Below, in pieces: positions 17,991 through 28,525 of a DNA stretch of 64,000 nt. The DNA lies in NCBI RefSeq assembly GCF_018080005.1, contig NZ_CP073015.1:496001-560000 (forward strand). Direction: 5' to 3'. Under the pieces are notes generated by a model. The model worked only from the letters and a program-made list of their open reading frames with translations, was not told where the DNA came from and ran no database searches. This DNA is from Flavobacterium sp. CS20 (GTDB taxonomy: Bacteria; Bacteroidota; Bacteroidia; Flavobacteriales; Flavobacteriaceae). The translations under genes and the position numbers were made by a program. The first letter of the stretch is position 1. Every line of letters starts with the position of its first letter.

Positions 17991-19160
17991 TTATGAAATG
18001 ACGCCAGATCCGATAAGTTCATCAGCCTTGTACCAAGCTACAAATTGCCCTTCTGCAATAGCCATTTGTGGATTTTTAAAAATAATAAACAAGTCATTTT
18101 CTTCTTGGTATAAAGTAGCTTTTTCTAAAGGTTGACGATAGCGGATTCTGGCTAAATAGTCTTGTTTTTCACCTGTTTTGAGTTTTAGGTCTTCCCTAAG
18201 CCAATGTACATCTTTGTTTTTTACTTTCAAACCACTTCGGTATAAACCAGGATGAGATTTACCTTGACCAACGTAAATAGTATTATCTCTTACATCGGTT
18301 TCAATCACAAACAGCGGTTCAGGGGTTCCGCCAATATTTAAGCCTTTGCGTTGACCTTTAGTAAAAAAATGTGCACCAGGATGTTCGCCAACTATTTTGC
18401 CATCGCTAATTTGGTATTGGTATTTTTGAGTTAGACTTTCTATGTTTTGAGGTTTAACCTTTTTGTACATTTCATGATTTGCATCAATTGCTATGACATG
18501 ACCTGTTTTGGGTTTAAGTTGTTGCTGAAGAAATTCAGGTAATTTTACTTTACCGACAAAACACAAGCCTTGAGAATCTTTTTTGTCGGCGGTGGTTAAA
18601 TCGAGTTGAGTAGCAATTTTGCGAACTTCAGGTTTTTGAAGGTTACCAATTGGAAATAATATTTTAGACAATTGCTCTTGATTAATTTGGCATAAAAAAT
18701 AAGATTGATCCTTGTTTGAGTCTGAACCAGCTAATAAATGATGGGTTTTGTGCGAATTATTTTCAGTAGTGAGTTTTCTGCAATAATGACCAGTAGCAAC
18801 ATAATCGGCTCCGAGCGATTCGGCAATTTTAAGAAATACATCAAATTTGATTTCACGATTGCACAATACATCAGGATTGGGTGTTCTACCGTTTTGGTAT
18901 TCTTTGAACATATAATCTACAATTCGTGATTTATATTCTTCGCTTAAATCTACGGTTTGAAACGGAATACCAAGTTTTTCAGCAACCAGCATGGCGTCGT
19001 TGCTATCATCTAACCACGGACATTCATCACTTATCGTTACACTATCGTCGTGCCAGTTTTTCATAAATAAGCCAATGACATCATAACCCTGTTTTTGACA
19101 GAGGTAAGTCGCTACGCTAGAATCAACACCACCACTTAAGCCTACAACGACACGTTTCAT
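17991..19160 (-). CDS. mnmA: tRNA-specific 2-thiouridylase MnmA
   Basis: 389 residues from ATG 19160; a TTG 15 bp upstream is a weaker start. It adds sulfur at position 2 of the wobble uridine in Glu, Gln and Lys tRNAs. The PP-loop is [17 protein letters not shown], catalytic cysteines lie in [14 protein letters not shown] (about 100) and [11 protein letters not shown] (about 200). [15 protein letters not shown] precedes the C-terminal beta-barrel. It is the first gene of a pair with the FMN oxidoreductase. All conserved motifs are present. Confidence 0.96.
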   Translation of the reverse strand: MKRVVVGLSGGVDSSVATYLCQKQGYDVIGLFMKNWHDDSVTISDECPWLDDSNDAMLVAEKLGIPFQTVDLSEEYKSRIVDYMFKEYQNGRTPNPDVLCNREIKFDVFLKIAESLGADYVATGHYCRKLTTENNSHKTHHLLAGSDSNKDQSYFLCQINQEQLSKILFPIGNLQKPEVRKIATQLDLTTADKKDSQGLCFVGKVKLPEFLQQQLKPKTGHVIAIDANHEMYKKVKPQNIESLTQKYQYQISDGKIVGEHPGAHFFTKGQRKGLNIGGTPEPLFVIETDVRDNTIYVGQGKSHPGLYRSGLKVKNKDVHWLREDLKLKTGEKQDYLARIRYRQPLEKATLYQEENDLFIIFKNPQMAIAEGQFVAWYKADELIGSGVIS

Positions 19161-19334
19161 GAATTTTTTTTGCAAAAATAATAAAGCTTCAACGAATGCT
19201 TATCCTTATAAAGATTTAATTATGAAATATAGATTTATTTTTTTTAAAAACCCTATACATTTTAAGAATTTGTAACCTTGATTATTGTCATATTTATTTT
19301 ACAATGACTAGATATTTGAAGTTGCAAAAAAGTT

Positions 19335-19342
19335 TAGTTTTG
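19335..19342 (+). promoter_or_regulatory. candidate -7 element for the MATE gene
   Basis: TAGTTTTG matches TAnnTTTG. It overlaps a GTG that could otherwise be read as the start codon, which favours the ATG at 19360. A TTG lies only 15 bp upstream, closer than the usual spacing. Confidence 0.4.
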
Positions 19343-19359
19343 TGCCCAAATCTCAAATA

Positions 19360-20700
19360 ATGTTAGCGACTTACATCTCAGAATTTCCTAAAAATTTCAA
19401 ACTAGCTTTTCCTATCATGTTAGGACAATTAGGACATGTTTTGGTAGGTTTGGTGGACAATATAATGGTAGGACATTTGGGTGCGGTGCCTTTAGCGACT
19501 ATATCTTTAGGCAATACTTTAGTGTTTTTTGCCTTGTTTATTGGTATTGGTTTCAGTTTTGCCATTACGCCTTTGGTTGCTGAAGCTGAGGGTGAACAAA
19601 ATTTTAACCGTGGTAGAAAAGTATTTCAAAATGGGGTTGTCATGTGTAGTCTCAATGGTGTGATATTGTTTGTTTTAATATATTTCACAAAACCGATTTT
19701 GTTTTATCTAAATCAACCGCCAAGTGTTGTTGAAGTCGCATTTCCTTATTTAAATATAGTTGCATTTTCTTTAATTCCGTTAATGGTTTTTCAGGCATTC
19801 AAGCAATTTGCTGATGGATTATCGTTAACAAAATATGCTATGTATGCCACTTTGATAGCTAATGTATTAAACATTGTTTTAAATTATTTTTTGATATACG
19901 GCATTTGGATTTTTCCTAGATTAGAAATAGAAGGAGTCGCTATTTCAACCTTAATCTCTAGAATAGTAATGTTGGTTTTATTAATTTTTATATTAAAGTC
20001 CAGAGCTACACTAAAGCCTTATTTTTCAAAACTCATTCAAAAAGTAGATGTATTTATATTTAAAAAATTGTTGTCGCTTGGTTTTCCAACTGCACTTCAA
20101 ATGTTGTTTGAAGGTGGAATTTTTACCGCAACGGTTATATTGGCTGGCACACTTGGAGCTGAAGTTCAAGTCGCCAATCAAATAGCTTTAAACTTAGCTT
20201 CTATGACTTTTGTGGTTGCTGTTGGTTTGGGTGTTACAGCTACAATAAGGGTGGCTAATCAAAAAGGGAAGAAACAGTTTTTTGATATGAAACATATTGC
20301 TAACTCTATATTTTTTCAAATTTTATTAATTGAGATAGTATTTGCAGTAATTTTTATTGTTTTTAGAAATGTTTTGCCAGAATTTTATATCCAAGATGAA
20401 GAAGTGATTCGTTTCGCTGCTAATTTATTAATAATAGCAGCCTTATTTCAAATTAGCGATGGTTTGCAAGTAGGTATTCTTGGGGCTTTGAGAGGCTTGC
20501 AAGATGTTATTGTGCCTACTTTTATTTGTTTTGTAGCCTATTGGTTAATTGGTTTTCCGGTGTCTTACTATTTTGGACAAGATCAGCGTTTAGGAGAAAG
20601 TGGTATTTGGTTAGGTTTACTCACTGGCTTGTCGGCTTCAGCATTAATGCTTTATGTAAGATTTTATATAGTAGTCCGGCGACATCTAAAAAAATCTTAA
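19360..20700 (+). CDS. MATE family efflux transporter
   Basis: 446 residues from ATG 19360 (MLATYISEFP). About 12 transmembrane helices in two related halves; the first half carries FPIMLGQLGHVLVGLVDNIMVGHLG, a signature of MATE/NorM pumps, and the second half opens LLSLGFPTALQMLFEGGIF. These antiporters expel cationic drugs in exchange for Na+ or H+. The substrate cannot be told. It is followed after 19 bp by a small acidic protein gene and then a PAP2 phosphatase, probably one transcription unit. The upstream GTG start is rejected because it overlaps the promoter element. Confidence 0.92.
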   Translation: MLATYISEFPKNFKLAFPIMLGQLGHVLVGLVDNIMVGHLGAVPLATISLGNTLVFFALFIGIGFSFAITPLVAEAEGEQNFNRGRKVFQNGVVMCSLNGVILFVLIYFTKPILFYLNQPPSVVEVAFPYLNIVAFSLIPLMVFQAFKQFADGLSLTKYAMYATLIANVLNIVLNYFLIYGIWIFPRLEIEGVAISTLISRIVMLVLLIFILKSRATLKPYFSKLIQKVDVFIFKKLLSLGFPTALQMLFEGGIFTATVILAGTLGAEVQVANQIALNLASMTFVVAVGLGVTATIRVANQKGKKQFFDMKHIANSIFFQILLIEIVFAVIFIVFRNVLPEFYIQDEEVIRFAANLLIIAALFQISDGLQVGILGALRGLQDVIVPTFICFVAYWLIGFPVSYYFGQDQRLGESGIWLGLLTGLSASALMLYVRFYIVVRRHLKKS

Positions 20701-20719
20701 GTTTGCATAAATTAGTTTT

Positions 20720-20935
20720 ATGAAATATCCACGATTTTTATTGGCAGACAATTCAGAGGCTGATACTATTTATGTTGTGCATACAGAGTTTCCGCGTTTT
20801 ATTTTAAATATCAATACTGATGAACTTGAGTTTTGGGAAACTTTTGATGAAGATGAAGTGAAAGAAGAGTATGATACATTAGTCAAAGAAGCATTTGATT
20901 TTTATGATAATGAAATAGAACAATATAGCAAATAA
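20720..20935 (+). CDS. small acidic protein, conserved hypothetical
   Basis: 71 residues, strongly acidic (the stretch ELEFWETFDEDEVKEEYD is typical). No signal peptide and no membrane segment. It has a beta-hairpin-like start (FLLADNSEADTIYVVHTEFP) and a helical acidic C-terminus. I do not recognise a family beyond its resemblance to short hypothetical proteins of flavobacteria. Its stop overlaps the ATG of the PAP2 gene (TAATG), so the two are translationally coupled. Function unknown. Confidence 0.7.
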   Translation: MKYPRFLLADNSEADTIYVVHTEFPRFILNINTDELEFWETFDEDEVKEEYDTLVKEAFDFYDNEIEQYSK

Positions 20936-21504
20936 TGGAGAGTCTGATTGAACTTGATAAAGAATTATTTTTATATCTCAACAACTTAGGTTCTCCAAAC
21001 TTTGACGCATTTTGGTTGTTGGTAACCAATAAATTTTTTTCTATCCCGCTTTATTTCATCTTTATTTTTTTAATGTACAGAAGTATTGGACTTAAGAATA
21101 CCTTGATTTCACTTTTGGTAGTAGCGGTTATGATAGCAATGACAGATCAAATATCTTATGCTGTAAAGCATTCAGTTATGCGACTTCGACCTTGTAGAGA
21201 GCCAAGTTTGTCGGGTTTAGGCAGGTTTGTTGCAGATTGTGGTTCGTATGGTTATTTTTCGGGTCATGCTACAAGTTCATTTGCATTGGCTATTTTTCTG
21301 GGTTTAATATTTAGAAAGCATTACAAGTATATGTTTCTGCTACTTATATTATGGGCAGGTTTGATTTCTTACAGTAGAATATATGTAGGTGTTCATTATC
21401 CAGGAGATGTGCTTACAGGAGCTTTAGTAGGTGCTTTGATAGGTCTGATTTGTTATAAATTTTATAGGTTTTTAATCTTAAAATTTTTTTCAAAATCAAA
21501 CTAA
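20935..21504 (+). CDS. PAP2 family membrane phosphatase
   Basis: 189 residues with about five membrane helices. The three phosphatase motifs are clear: KHSVMRLRP (about 78-86), YFSGH (about 110) and SRIYVGVHYPGD (about 142-153) with the nucleophilic His. These enzymes remove phosphate from lipid substrates at the periplasmic face: undecaprenyl diphosphate, lipid A or phosphatidic acid. In this organism group lipid A dephosphorylation or undecaprenyl recycling are both possible. Overlaps the stop of the preceding small gene by one base. Confidence 0.9.
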   Translation: MESLIELDKELFLYLNNLGSPNFDAFWLLVTNKFFSIPLYFIFIFLMYRSIGLKNTLISLLVVAVMIAMTDQISYAVKHSVMRLRPCREPSLSGLGRFVADCGSYGYFSGHATSSFALAIFLGLIFRKHYKYMFLLLILWAGLISYSRIYVGVHYPGDVLTGALVGALIGLICYKFYRFLILKFFSKSN

Positions 21505-21522
21505 TATGAATTTTAAATAAAA

Positions 21523-24076
21523 TTAGAAAGGGTAATTGATACCAAAATTAAACACCATCTTGTTGAAGTTAAAGTCGTTAAACCATTTTTGTTCCAAATC
21601 ACCAGGATTATAAGTTTTAAATCCAAAATCTAATCGAATAACAAAAAATGTAATGTCATAACGAAAACCAAAACCCGTTGCAATTGACAAATCTTCAAGG
21701 TCTTTTAAACCATCAAAAGTGGCATTTTTGTCCTTGACATTATCAGCAAGATTCCAAATATTTCCAGCATCAACAAACAAAGCAGAGTTTAAATTTCCCA
21801 AAACATTAAAGCGGTATTCAAAGTTAAATGACAGTTTAAAATTAGCCTCATTAAAATCGTTTGTGCCGTTGGTTTTTCCTGCACCGAGGTCATAAGGTTG
21901 CCAACCACGATTATCGTTTGGACCACCACCAAAAAACTCCTTGCAAATGGAATAGACTGGGAGTTTCCGTAAGGTAAAGCTAACCCACCAAAGGCTCGTG
22001 TTGCTATGATGTTTTTGCCACCTAAATTCCAATGCTTTATGTAGTTAAGCTCAAGTTTTGCATATTGTGAAAACGGAACCTCAAACAACAAAAAATTGTC
22101 ATTGTCGTTTTTTTTTAAGTTCAATCCATTACCAAGTGTTTGAAGAAGATTTCCTGCTAATTCAAATTTAGAACGGAACTGAAAAAAATCTTCATCATCT
22201 ATATTTTCTCTCGTAGAATAATCAAATGTAAAATTACTTGCTATAATCAAATTGTTTTCTGTAAGTCTTTGTTTTCGTTCTACAATTGAATTGAATGATT
22301 CTCTCTCATCATTTGTTAAATTAATTTCATTGTTTTCTACTTGGTTAATAAATCCATCTGTACCAAAGGAATGATCAAATCATTGTTGTCAGGATTGATA
22401 AACTCTTGATTGATTTCAAAAATATTGTTTTGAGCTATATCATTGAGTTCGCTATAAGAATTCTTAAAAATATTAAAGTAATTATCAATATTTAAATTAT
22501 TTACAAACTGAAAATCAATTAAGGATAATCTATTGCTTACACTGCGGTTTGGTTTCCAATTATATTCAAAGTTAAAGGTGTGGTTTTGGCGATCTAAACC
22601 TATATTTTGTTGAGTATTAAAACCATAAGACATACGAGTGAATGGTTGCATATCTCTTTTTATTATTTTTTGAGTAAAGGGAAATAAAACTTTGGGCACG
22701 CTTAAACTTAAGCTTCCGCCCAATTCAGTGATATTAAAAAATTGATCATTCGAACTTGCAGCTTCTCTTGAGGAACCTAAATTTGCTCTAAATGACAATT
22801 CCAAAATGTCAGCTAATTGAAATGCATTTCTTGCGAGAAATGATGTGTTTAAACCTATGCCAAAGTCTTGAATATTACTTTGTGAGACTTCAAAATTTGG
22901 TGTAAATCCAAATCTTTTTTTGGGGGTTAAAAATACATTTGCTATCAAGTCGTCATCTTCAGGTGTTCTTGGGTCTTTTTGGTATTGAATGTCTGGATAT
23001 TCAAAAACTCTAATATTTGAAAATCGATTGTAAGTGTCAAGCCTTTTTTTGTCGCTAAAAACTTGCCCTTTATCAATAAAAATAGCATCTGATAATATTT
23101 TTGGGCTGACTTTAATTTTGTCTTTAGCGAAAAATATTTTTTGATTATAATGCGTTGAATCTTTAGCGATATAGTTGTTAGATGTGTTGTCATAATCTGT
23201 AAACACATTGACTTCACTGATTTTATACACTTTAAAAGGCTCTTGATATATGGTGTCTAATAGTTTGACTTCACGGTTTTTAATTTTGAGCTCAATGTCT
23301 AACAAGTGAGAATCGTCATTTAAACTATCGGCTATAAAACTGATATAATCTCTATCAAAGTTATACAATCCGTGATTTCTAAAATATTTCTCAATGCGCA
23401 AACGCTCTTTTTTAAAACTTTCTGTATTAAACTGTTGACCAATTTTGATAGCAGATTTGTCTTTGATAGTATTGTAAATAGAATCGGCTTGAGGAGAAGC
23501 AATATTGTAATCTATACTGTCAATCAAATAAGGTTTATTGGGGTTAATTTTATAATTGACTTTAGCTTTTTGTTTGCTTGTATCTCGTTTTACATTATAA
23601 TTTACTTTGGCATTGAACCAGCCTCTATTCCAATACCAGGACTTGAGTTTTTCTTTAGATTTTTCTAATTTTTTTTCAGTAATTATACTTGGTTGTTCTC
23701 CACTTTTCTTTAAACCTTTATGAAAATTAACATAGGCAAGACCTAAATTTTTTAGTTGTTTTTCAGAAAGCATATTTGTCCATCGCTTTTTTCGTTTTGG
23801 TTTTTTGTTTAACCAGTTCACGAAAGCTGAATCTGGATAAGGTTTAGCAAGGTTATAAATATGAAGTTTGAGTGGAATGCCAAAAATGAATTTAGAATTG
23901 GGTTTTAACTCTAAAAAGGGTTTAACTTTATTGCTACTTAAAGTATCAACTCCCGTATCAATGTTGTTTTGAACGAGTAAAAAATCATCATCTGCTAAGC
24001 GTTTTGTCGATTTACAAGACATAAAAAATATGAAGATGACAAAAAGAAATGGTATTTTTGTAAAGTTGTGTTTCAA
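21523..24076 (-). pseudogene. tamL: TamL-type BamA/TamA-family outer-membrane lipoprotein, broken by two one-base deletions
   Basis: Three minus-strand frames join into one protein of about 850 residues. The start MKHNFTKIPFLFVIFIFFMSC has a lipobox, followed by POTRA-like domains (about 30-330) and an Omp85 beta-barrel ending in NKMVFNFGINYPF with a terminal Phe. The first shift lies at 22363-22364, where one C (G on the coding strand) is missing and PLGTDGFINQVENNE is restored. The second is in the A6 run 21931-21936, where one more base restores RSFFGGGPNDNRGW. Lipidated TamA relatives called TamL are known in Bacteroidota and work with TamB in envelope assembly. Intact flanks suggest sequencing errors. 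Divergent from the trmH-like gene. Confidence 0.8.
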
Positions 24077-24105
24077 TCTTTATTTATCGTGTTTAATTTT
24101 ATTCT

Positions 24106-24846
24106 ATGCATTCAGTAAGCAAAAATCAACAAAAATTAGTTAATAGCCTAAAAAATAAGAAATACAGATATAAGAACGGACTTTTTGTGGTTGAAGGTAT
24201 AAAGGTGATTAAAGAATTTTTAAATAGTTCTTATCGTTTGCATAGTTTATTCAGTATAGCTGATATATTCACCTTAGAAAACAAAACGGTCAACATTATT
24301 TCTCCGGAGGAGCTAAAATCTATAAGTTTTTTGACAACACCACAAGTTGCAGTCGGCGTTTTTCACATTAAAAAAAATAAACTTCTCAAAGTTAAATCTC
24401 TTACTTTAGCTTTGGATGGAGTAAGAGATCCTGGCAATTTAGGAACCATTATAAGAATGTGCGATTGGTTTGGTATCAAAAAAATTATTTGCTCACTTGA
24501 TACTGTAGATTGTTATAACCCCAAGGTTGTTCAAGCTTCAATGGGGTCACTCAGTCGTGTAAAAATATATTATGAGGACTTACTCGAGGTTATTAAAAAA
24601 ACAAACTTACCCGTTTATGCAGCTGACATTGATGCTACGTCTATTTACAATTCAGAAATAAATCAAAAATCTATTTTAGTAATGGGCAGCGAGTCTCACG
24701 GTATTTCTGATAAATTAAGGTCTTGCGTTGATCAAACAATAAGCATTCCTCAATTTGGTAAAAACAAACAGACTGAAAGCCTTAATGTAGCTATGGCAAC
24801 TTCAATAATTTTAAGTGAATTTAAACGCCGAACTATTGAAAAGTAA
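24106..24846 (+). CDS. TrmH/SpoU-family RNA methyltransferase
   Basis: 246 residues. An N-terminal substrate-binding domain (1-90, including KKYRYKNGLFVVEGIKVIKE) is followed by the SPOUT catalytic domain. Motif 1 is LDGVRDPGNLGTIIRMCDWF, motif 2 is ILVMGSESHGIS and motif 3 is IPQFGKNKQTESLNVAMATS. It would methylate a ribose 2'-OH in rRNA or tRNA using S-adenosylmethionine; the target nucleotide cannot be assigned. Its 3' end overlaps the convergent porT gene by 14 bp. It is divergent from tamL with a 29-bp gap, so the promoters overlap. Confidence 0.92.
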   Translation: MHSVSKNQQKLVNSLKNKKYRYKNGLFVVEGIKVIKEFLNSSYRLHSLFSIADIFTLENKTVNIISPEELKSISFLTTPQVAVGVFHIKKNKLLKVKSLTLALDGVRDPGNLGTIIRMCDWFGIKKIICSLDTVDCYNPKVVQASMGSLSRVKIYYEDLLEVIKKTNLPVYAADIDATSIYNSEINQKSILVMGSESHGISDKLRSCVDQTISIPQFGKNKQTESLNVAMATSIILSEFKRRTIEK

Positions 24847-25540
24847 AGTTGATGAAAATACCCCGAGATGATATTTTGTCAATATTGCTCGTCCATGGGC
24901 TGTTGGGGTCTTTGTCTCTCACCAATTCATCATTTATAGCAAAAATACCTTTTATTGAAGGTGTAAACTTAAAATATTCTAAGTAAAGATCAATTCCGAA
25001 ACCTACTTCATATAAAAAGTTGGTGGTTTTCATTCTAAATTGACCAGCAGCATTGTCATCAGGGTTGTCTTCATTGCTACTCAAGTTATGAGCAAAACCA
25101 ATACCTGTGCTTACAAAGGGTTTGAAGTTGTTTAATCTTTTGGTAGAAAATTTTACCACCAAAGGCACATATACGTAAGTCGCTTTGGTTTCTCTAAAAG
25201 CCTTGACTTGGTCATCGCCAAAAGCCGTAAAATTTAAATCTCGATTTGAAAAAATCACACCAGGTTCGAGCCTTAAATCTATATAATTGTTAATTTTATA
25301 ATTACCTATCAAACCGACATTGAAACCAATATTTTTGGTTACCAAAATTTCATCACTTTCTTCTATACGGTCTATTTTAAAATCTAAGCTGTTAAAGCCT
25401 AAATAATAGCCCCAAGACCATCGGCGTTGTTCAAGGTAATTGCGGTTGTTTTTAACTTCTTCTTTATTAAAAAAACCTTGTGCATTAGCTTCTAAAAAGC
25501 CTACCATTAATAGCGATGCTAGCGAGATAATAAATTTCAT
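24833..25540 (-). CDS. porT: PorT-family outer-membrane protein (type IX secretion)
   Basis: 235 residues. A signal peptide ending in EANAQG is followed by an antiparallel beta-barrel ending in GIFINFTFQ, with the terminal aromatic-x pattern of outer membrane proteins. The opening KNNRNYLEQRRWSWGYYLGFNSLDFKI and the RLEPGVIFSNRDLNF strand fit PorT (SprT in gliding flavobacteria), a component of the type IX secretion system that exports adhesins and enzymes. Position directly after ubiE (3-bp gap) is the gene order commonly seen for porT. Other porins of the PF13568-like family are the main alternative. Confidence 0.82.
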   Translation of the reverse strand: MKFIISLASLLMVGFLEANAQGFFNKEEVKNNRNYLEQRRWSWGYYLGFNSLDFKIDRIEESDEILVTKNIGFNVGLIGNYKINNYIDLRLEPGVIFSNRDLNFTAFGDDQVKAFRETKATYVYVPLVVKFSTKRLNNFKPFVSTGIGFAHNLSSNEDNPDDNAAGQFRMKTTNFLYEVGFGIDLYLEYFKFTPSIKGIFAINDELVRDKDPNSPWTSNIDKISSRGIFINFTFQ

Positions 25541-25543
25541 AAA

Positions 25544-26272
25544 TTATTTTGAAGCTTTATAAATGGTTGAAACCCCAAAAGTTTGTGGGTAATGTTTCAC
25601 GTCTATAAACCCATTTTTCTTTAAAATATTGTTGAAAGCTTGACCAAAAGGAAAAACTGAAGCACTTTCGCTGAGATACTGGTATGCATTTTTATCTTTT
25701 GAAAACAACTTGCCTATCACAGGTAGAATGTATTTGGTATAAGCAAAATAGCCTTGTTTAAATGGAAATTTGGTAGGATTTGAGGTTTCTAAAACCACAA
25801 ACAAACCACCGGGTTTGAGTACGCGATATATTTCAGAAAGTCCTTTGTCAAGATTTTCAAAATTCCTGACACCAAAAGCTACTGTAACAGCATCAAAACT
25901 GTTGTCCTTGTAAGGCAAATTTTCTGAATCGGCTTGCACCATATCAATTTTTTCAGTTAAGTTTTGAGCTTTTATCTTCTGTCGTCCCACATCCAACATG
26001 CCATTAGAAATATCTACACCAACCACCTTTTGGATGTTAGTTTTGACCAACGCAATAGCTAAATCTCCCGTACCTGTAGCGACATCTAAAACCTTTTTAG
26101 CATTAGCTTCAATTATCATTTTTATAACTTTTTTTCGCCAAGATTGGTCAATGCCAAACGAAATCACTCGGTTTAAGCCATCATAGTTTGACGATATGTT
26201 GTCAAACATGCTTTCTACCTGTTGCTTTTTTTTATCTTTAGAATTTTTATAGGGTTTTACCGATTTATGCAT
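25544..26272 (-). CDS. ubiE: demethylmenaquinone methyltransferase (UbiE/MenG)
   Basis: 242 residues. It performs the last, SAM-dependent C-methylation of menaquinone. Motifs: MFDNISSNYDGLNRVISFGID at the start, KVLDVATGTGDLAIAL (SAM motif I), DMVQADSENLPY and FDAVTVAFGVRNFENLD, then EIYRVLKPGGLFVVLE; all typical of UbiE/COQ5. Menaquinone is the expected quinone in Bacteroidota. It is transcribed with porT. A TATATTTG element lies upstream. Confidence 0.95.
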   Translation of the reverse strand: MHKSVKPYKNSKDKKKQQVESMFDNISSNYDGLNRVISFGIDQSWRKKVIKMIIEANAKKVLDVATGTGDLAIALVKTNIQKVVGVDISNGMLDVGRQKIKAQNLTEKIDMVQADSENLPYKDNSFDAVTVAFGVRNFENLDKGLSEIYRVLKPGGLFVVLETSNPTKFPFKQGYFAYTKYILPVIGKLFSKDKNAYQYLSESASVFPFGQAFNNILKKNGFIDVKHYPQTFGVSTIYKASK

Positions 26273-26285
26273 TCAAAATTTTTGG

Positions 26286-26293
26286 CAAATATA
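26286..26293 (-). promoter_or_regulatory. candidate -7 element for ubiE-porT
   Basis: The minus strand reads TATATTTG, matching TAnnTTTG, 14 bp upstream of the ubiE ATG. No TTG with correct spacing was found. Confidence 0.4.
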
Positions 26294-26422
26294 AACTTTC
26301 ATATCAAGCTTGAAAGGTTTCAAATCGCTTTTTAAATTTAGTTTAAGGAAACTCTTACTATTTAGTTTTTTGCTACTTTCACAATTTTATATTAAATAAG
26401 AAAAATTACAAAACAAGAGAAT

Positions 26423-27490
26423 TTGAAAATTTTAGTTATACAGCAAAAAATGATAGGCGACGTGCTGACGAGCAGTTTGGTTTGCGAAAATTTAAAACGA
26501 AATTACCCCAAGGCAGAAGTACATTATTTAATCAACAGATTTACACTTCCAGTGGTAGAAAATCATCCTTTTATTGATGAATTCATCATATTTGAAGATG
26601 CTTATCGTCAAAGCAAAATAAAGTTTTATAAGTTTTTAAAACACATTTCCAAAGCCAATTATACCCATGTTTTTGATGCTTATGGTAAGCTAGAGAGTTT
26701 ATTCACGACGCGATTTTCTAAAGCAAAATACCGATATGGTTTTAAAAAATCTTACAGTGCGTTTTATTATACCAAAACTGTTGCTATTCAGCATGTGGCA
26801 CAAACCGAAGCTGGCACGGCTATAGAAAATAGATTACGCCTGCTACAATTGATGCCAAAGACTAAAATCTTTAACAATAAACCCAAAATATATCTCACTC
26901 AAGAAGAAAAAGAATTAGCAAAAGTGAAGATGAAAAATGTGGGTTTGGAAGGCGAAAACTGCATCATGATAAGTGCCTTAGGTAGTAATGATTTAAAAAC
27001 TTATCCTTTACAATATATGGCTAAAATTTTAGACGATATTGTCAAGGCTACGCCCGTTTTTTTAATTTTAAATTATATGCCTGTGCAACAGTCTAAAATA
27101 GAAGCCTTAATCAATTATTGTAGCCAAGAAACTCAAAACAAAATCGTGACCGATGTTGATATGACAAGCTTAAGAGATTTTATGGGAATTTGTAAACAAT
27201 GTATTGGTATAATAGGAAATGAAGGTGGTGCCATCAACATAGCAAAAGCATTGGATGTACCTAGTTTTTCAATTTTTTCGCCTTGGATAACCAAAGAAGG
27301 ATGGAATAGCTTTGAGGAAACACATTTAAATTTTTCTGTTCATTTAAAGGATTATTATTCAAATATTTATAAGAAGAATTCAAAAAAATATAAAAATGAG
27401 ACAGAAGCGATGTATATAAAATTAAAACCAAAATTGTTTAAAACCAAACTTGCTTTATTTCTAGACTTACTTTTAAAACATGAACGCTAA
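26423..27490 (+). CDS. glycosyltransferase family 9 (heptosyltransferase-like)
   Basis: 355 residues. The N-terminus KILVIQQKMIGDVLTSSLVCENL is the ADP-heptose:LPS heptosyltransferase opening with the conserved GD. The C-terminal half contains the nucleotide-sugar binding stretch CIGIIGNEGGAINIAKALDVPSF. It would add heptose or a related sugar to the LPS core in the cytosol. The start is TTG at 26423, the only start close to the conserved N-terminus. It is convergent with a family 2 glycosyltransferase with a 1-bp gap, hinting at an LPS core locus. Confidence 0.88.
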   Translation: MKILVIQQKMIGDVLTSSLVCENLKRNYPKAEVHYLINRFTLPVVENHPFIDEFIIFEDAYRQSKIKFYKFLKHISKANYTHVFDAYGKLESLFTTRFSKAKYRYGFKKSYSAFYYTKTVAIQHVAQTEAGTAIENRLRLLQLMPKTKIFNNKPKIYLTQEEKELAKVKMKNVGLEGENCIMISALGSNDLKTYPLQYMAKILDDIVKATPVFLILNYMPVQQSKIEALINYCSQETQNKIVTDVDMTSLRDFMGICKQCIGIIGNEGGAINIAKALDVPSFSIFSPWITKEGWNSFEETHLNFSVHLKDYYSNIYKKNSKKYKNETEAMYIKLKPKLFKTKLALFLDLLLKHER

Positions 27491-27491
27491 G

Positions 27492-28301
27492 TTATTTTTT
27501 TATACCAAAAGGCGTCCATTTTATTGCCTTTTGTCTTACATTTTTTCTGATTTGTAGGTTTCTCTTTAGTGATTCTGGTGTTTTATAGCCTCGTGGATGA
27601 TCGAGGTGAATTACTATAGCTTTATGTCTAATTTGTTTCCCTTTTACGCCGTAATTTGTTAATCTTTCTCCAAACTCCCTATCAGGTCCACCATACTTCA
27701 TACGCTCATCATAACCATTTATAGCTATCATATCTTTTTTAAAGGCAGATGAATTACAATTATTAAAAGATGGCTTAGTTGGTGTAATTTTGTCTAAAAA
27801 CTTTCTTCTATTTTCTGAAAAACCAAGTTTTAGTGTGTTTGAAAAATTGAGCTTTTCAATATTATTTAACCAATTGACATCAAAACAGTCTTGGCTTTCT
27901 ATATCTTTTTTGTCAATCAGTTTACTTGTTTTTATAGGTAGTTTACAATATCCACCAGAAAGGAATCTGTTTTTTTCTGCTAAATTTATATGTGCTTGTA
28001 CAAAATCTTTTCTAGGGATGCAATCACCATCGGTCATAATAATATAATCATGCTGAGCTTTTACAATAGCGGTATTTAAAATTTCTTGCCTTCTATAACC
28101 TTTATCTTCATGCCATAAATGAGTGATTTTAACAGGATAGTTTTGTTTAAACCTATCTATAAGTGTTCTTGTTTCTTCTTTGGATCCATCATCAGCAATG
28201 ATGATATCAAAATTATTTACAGATTGATTTTCATAACCCCAAAGCACTTTTTGAAGCCATTCTGGAGAATTGTAAGTGCTTATGATAACTGTTGCTTTCA
28301 T
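27492..28301 (-). CDS. glycosyltransferase family 2 with galactosyltransferase-type C-terminus
   Basis: 269 residues. Motifs: VIISTYNSPEWLQKVLWGYE, IIADDGSKEETRTLI (UDP-sugar site) and YIIMTDGDCIPRKDF near residue 90 (DxD-type metal site). After that, NSSAFKKDMIAINGYDERMKYGGPDREFGERL is the pattern of the beta-1,4-galactosyltransferase-like C-terminal domain. Such proteins build LPS core or O-antigen in Bacteroidota. Convergent with the heptosyltransferase-like gene. The final 25 residues are very basic, which may aid membrane contact. Confidence 0.9.
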   Translation of the reverse strand: MKATVIISTYNSPEWLQKVLWGYENQSVNNFDIIIADDGSKEETRTLIDRFKQNYPVKITHLWHEDKGYRRQEILNTAIVKAQHDYIIMTDGDCIPRKDFVQAHINLAEKNRFLSGGYCKLPIKTSKLIDKKDIESQDCFDVNWLNNIEKLNFSNTLKLGFSENRRKFLDKITPTKPSFNNCNSSAFKKDMIAINGYDERMKYGGPDREFGERLTNYGVKGKQIRHKAIVIHLDHPRGYKTPESLKRNLQIRKNVRQKAIKWTPFGIKK

Positions 28302-28525
28302 AAATTAAAATAGTTATTCAAAAATAATTGAATTTAATGGAGTTGGCAAGTCAAAATAATATTTATAAGAATATGAATAACATATTTTCAGTAAAACCTA
28401 ATTTTACAGATTATTTTTATTTTATGTAGCTACATAACTTAATTAACATTTAAAATAGTTATACTTTTCTGTATTTGATGGTAGTTTTTTATGACTCTAT
28501 TTATATCAACACATGTTAAAACTTA

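Noticed and set aside
24833..24846. Overlap of the trmH-like and porT genes as a possible misannotation
   Set aside because: Both ends carry family-specific C-termini, so a 14-bp convergent overlap is real.
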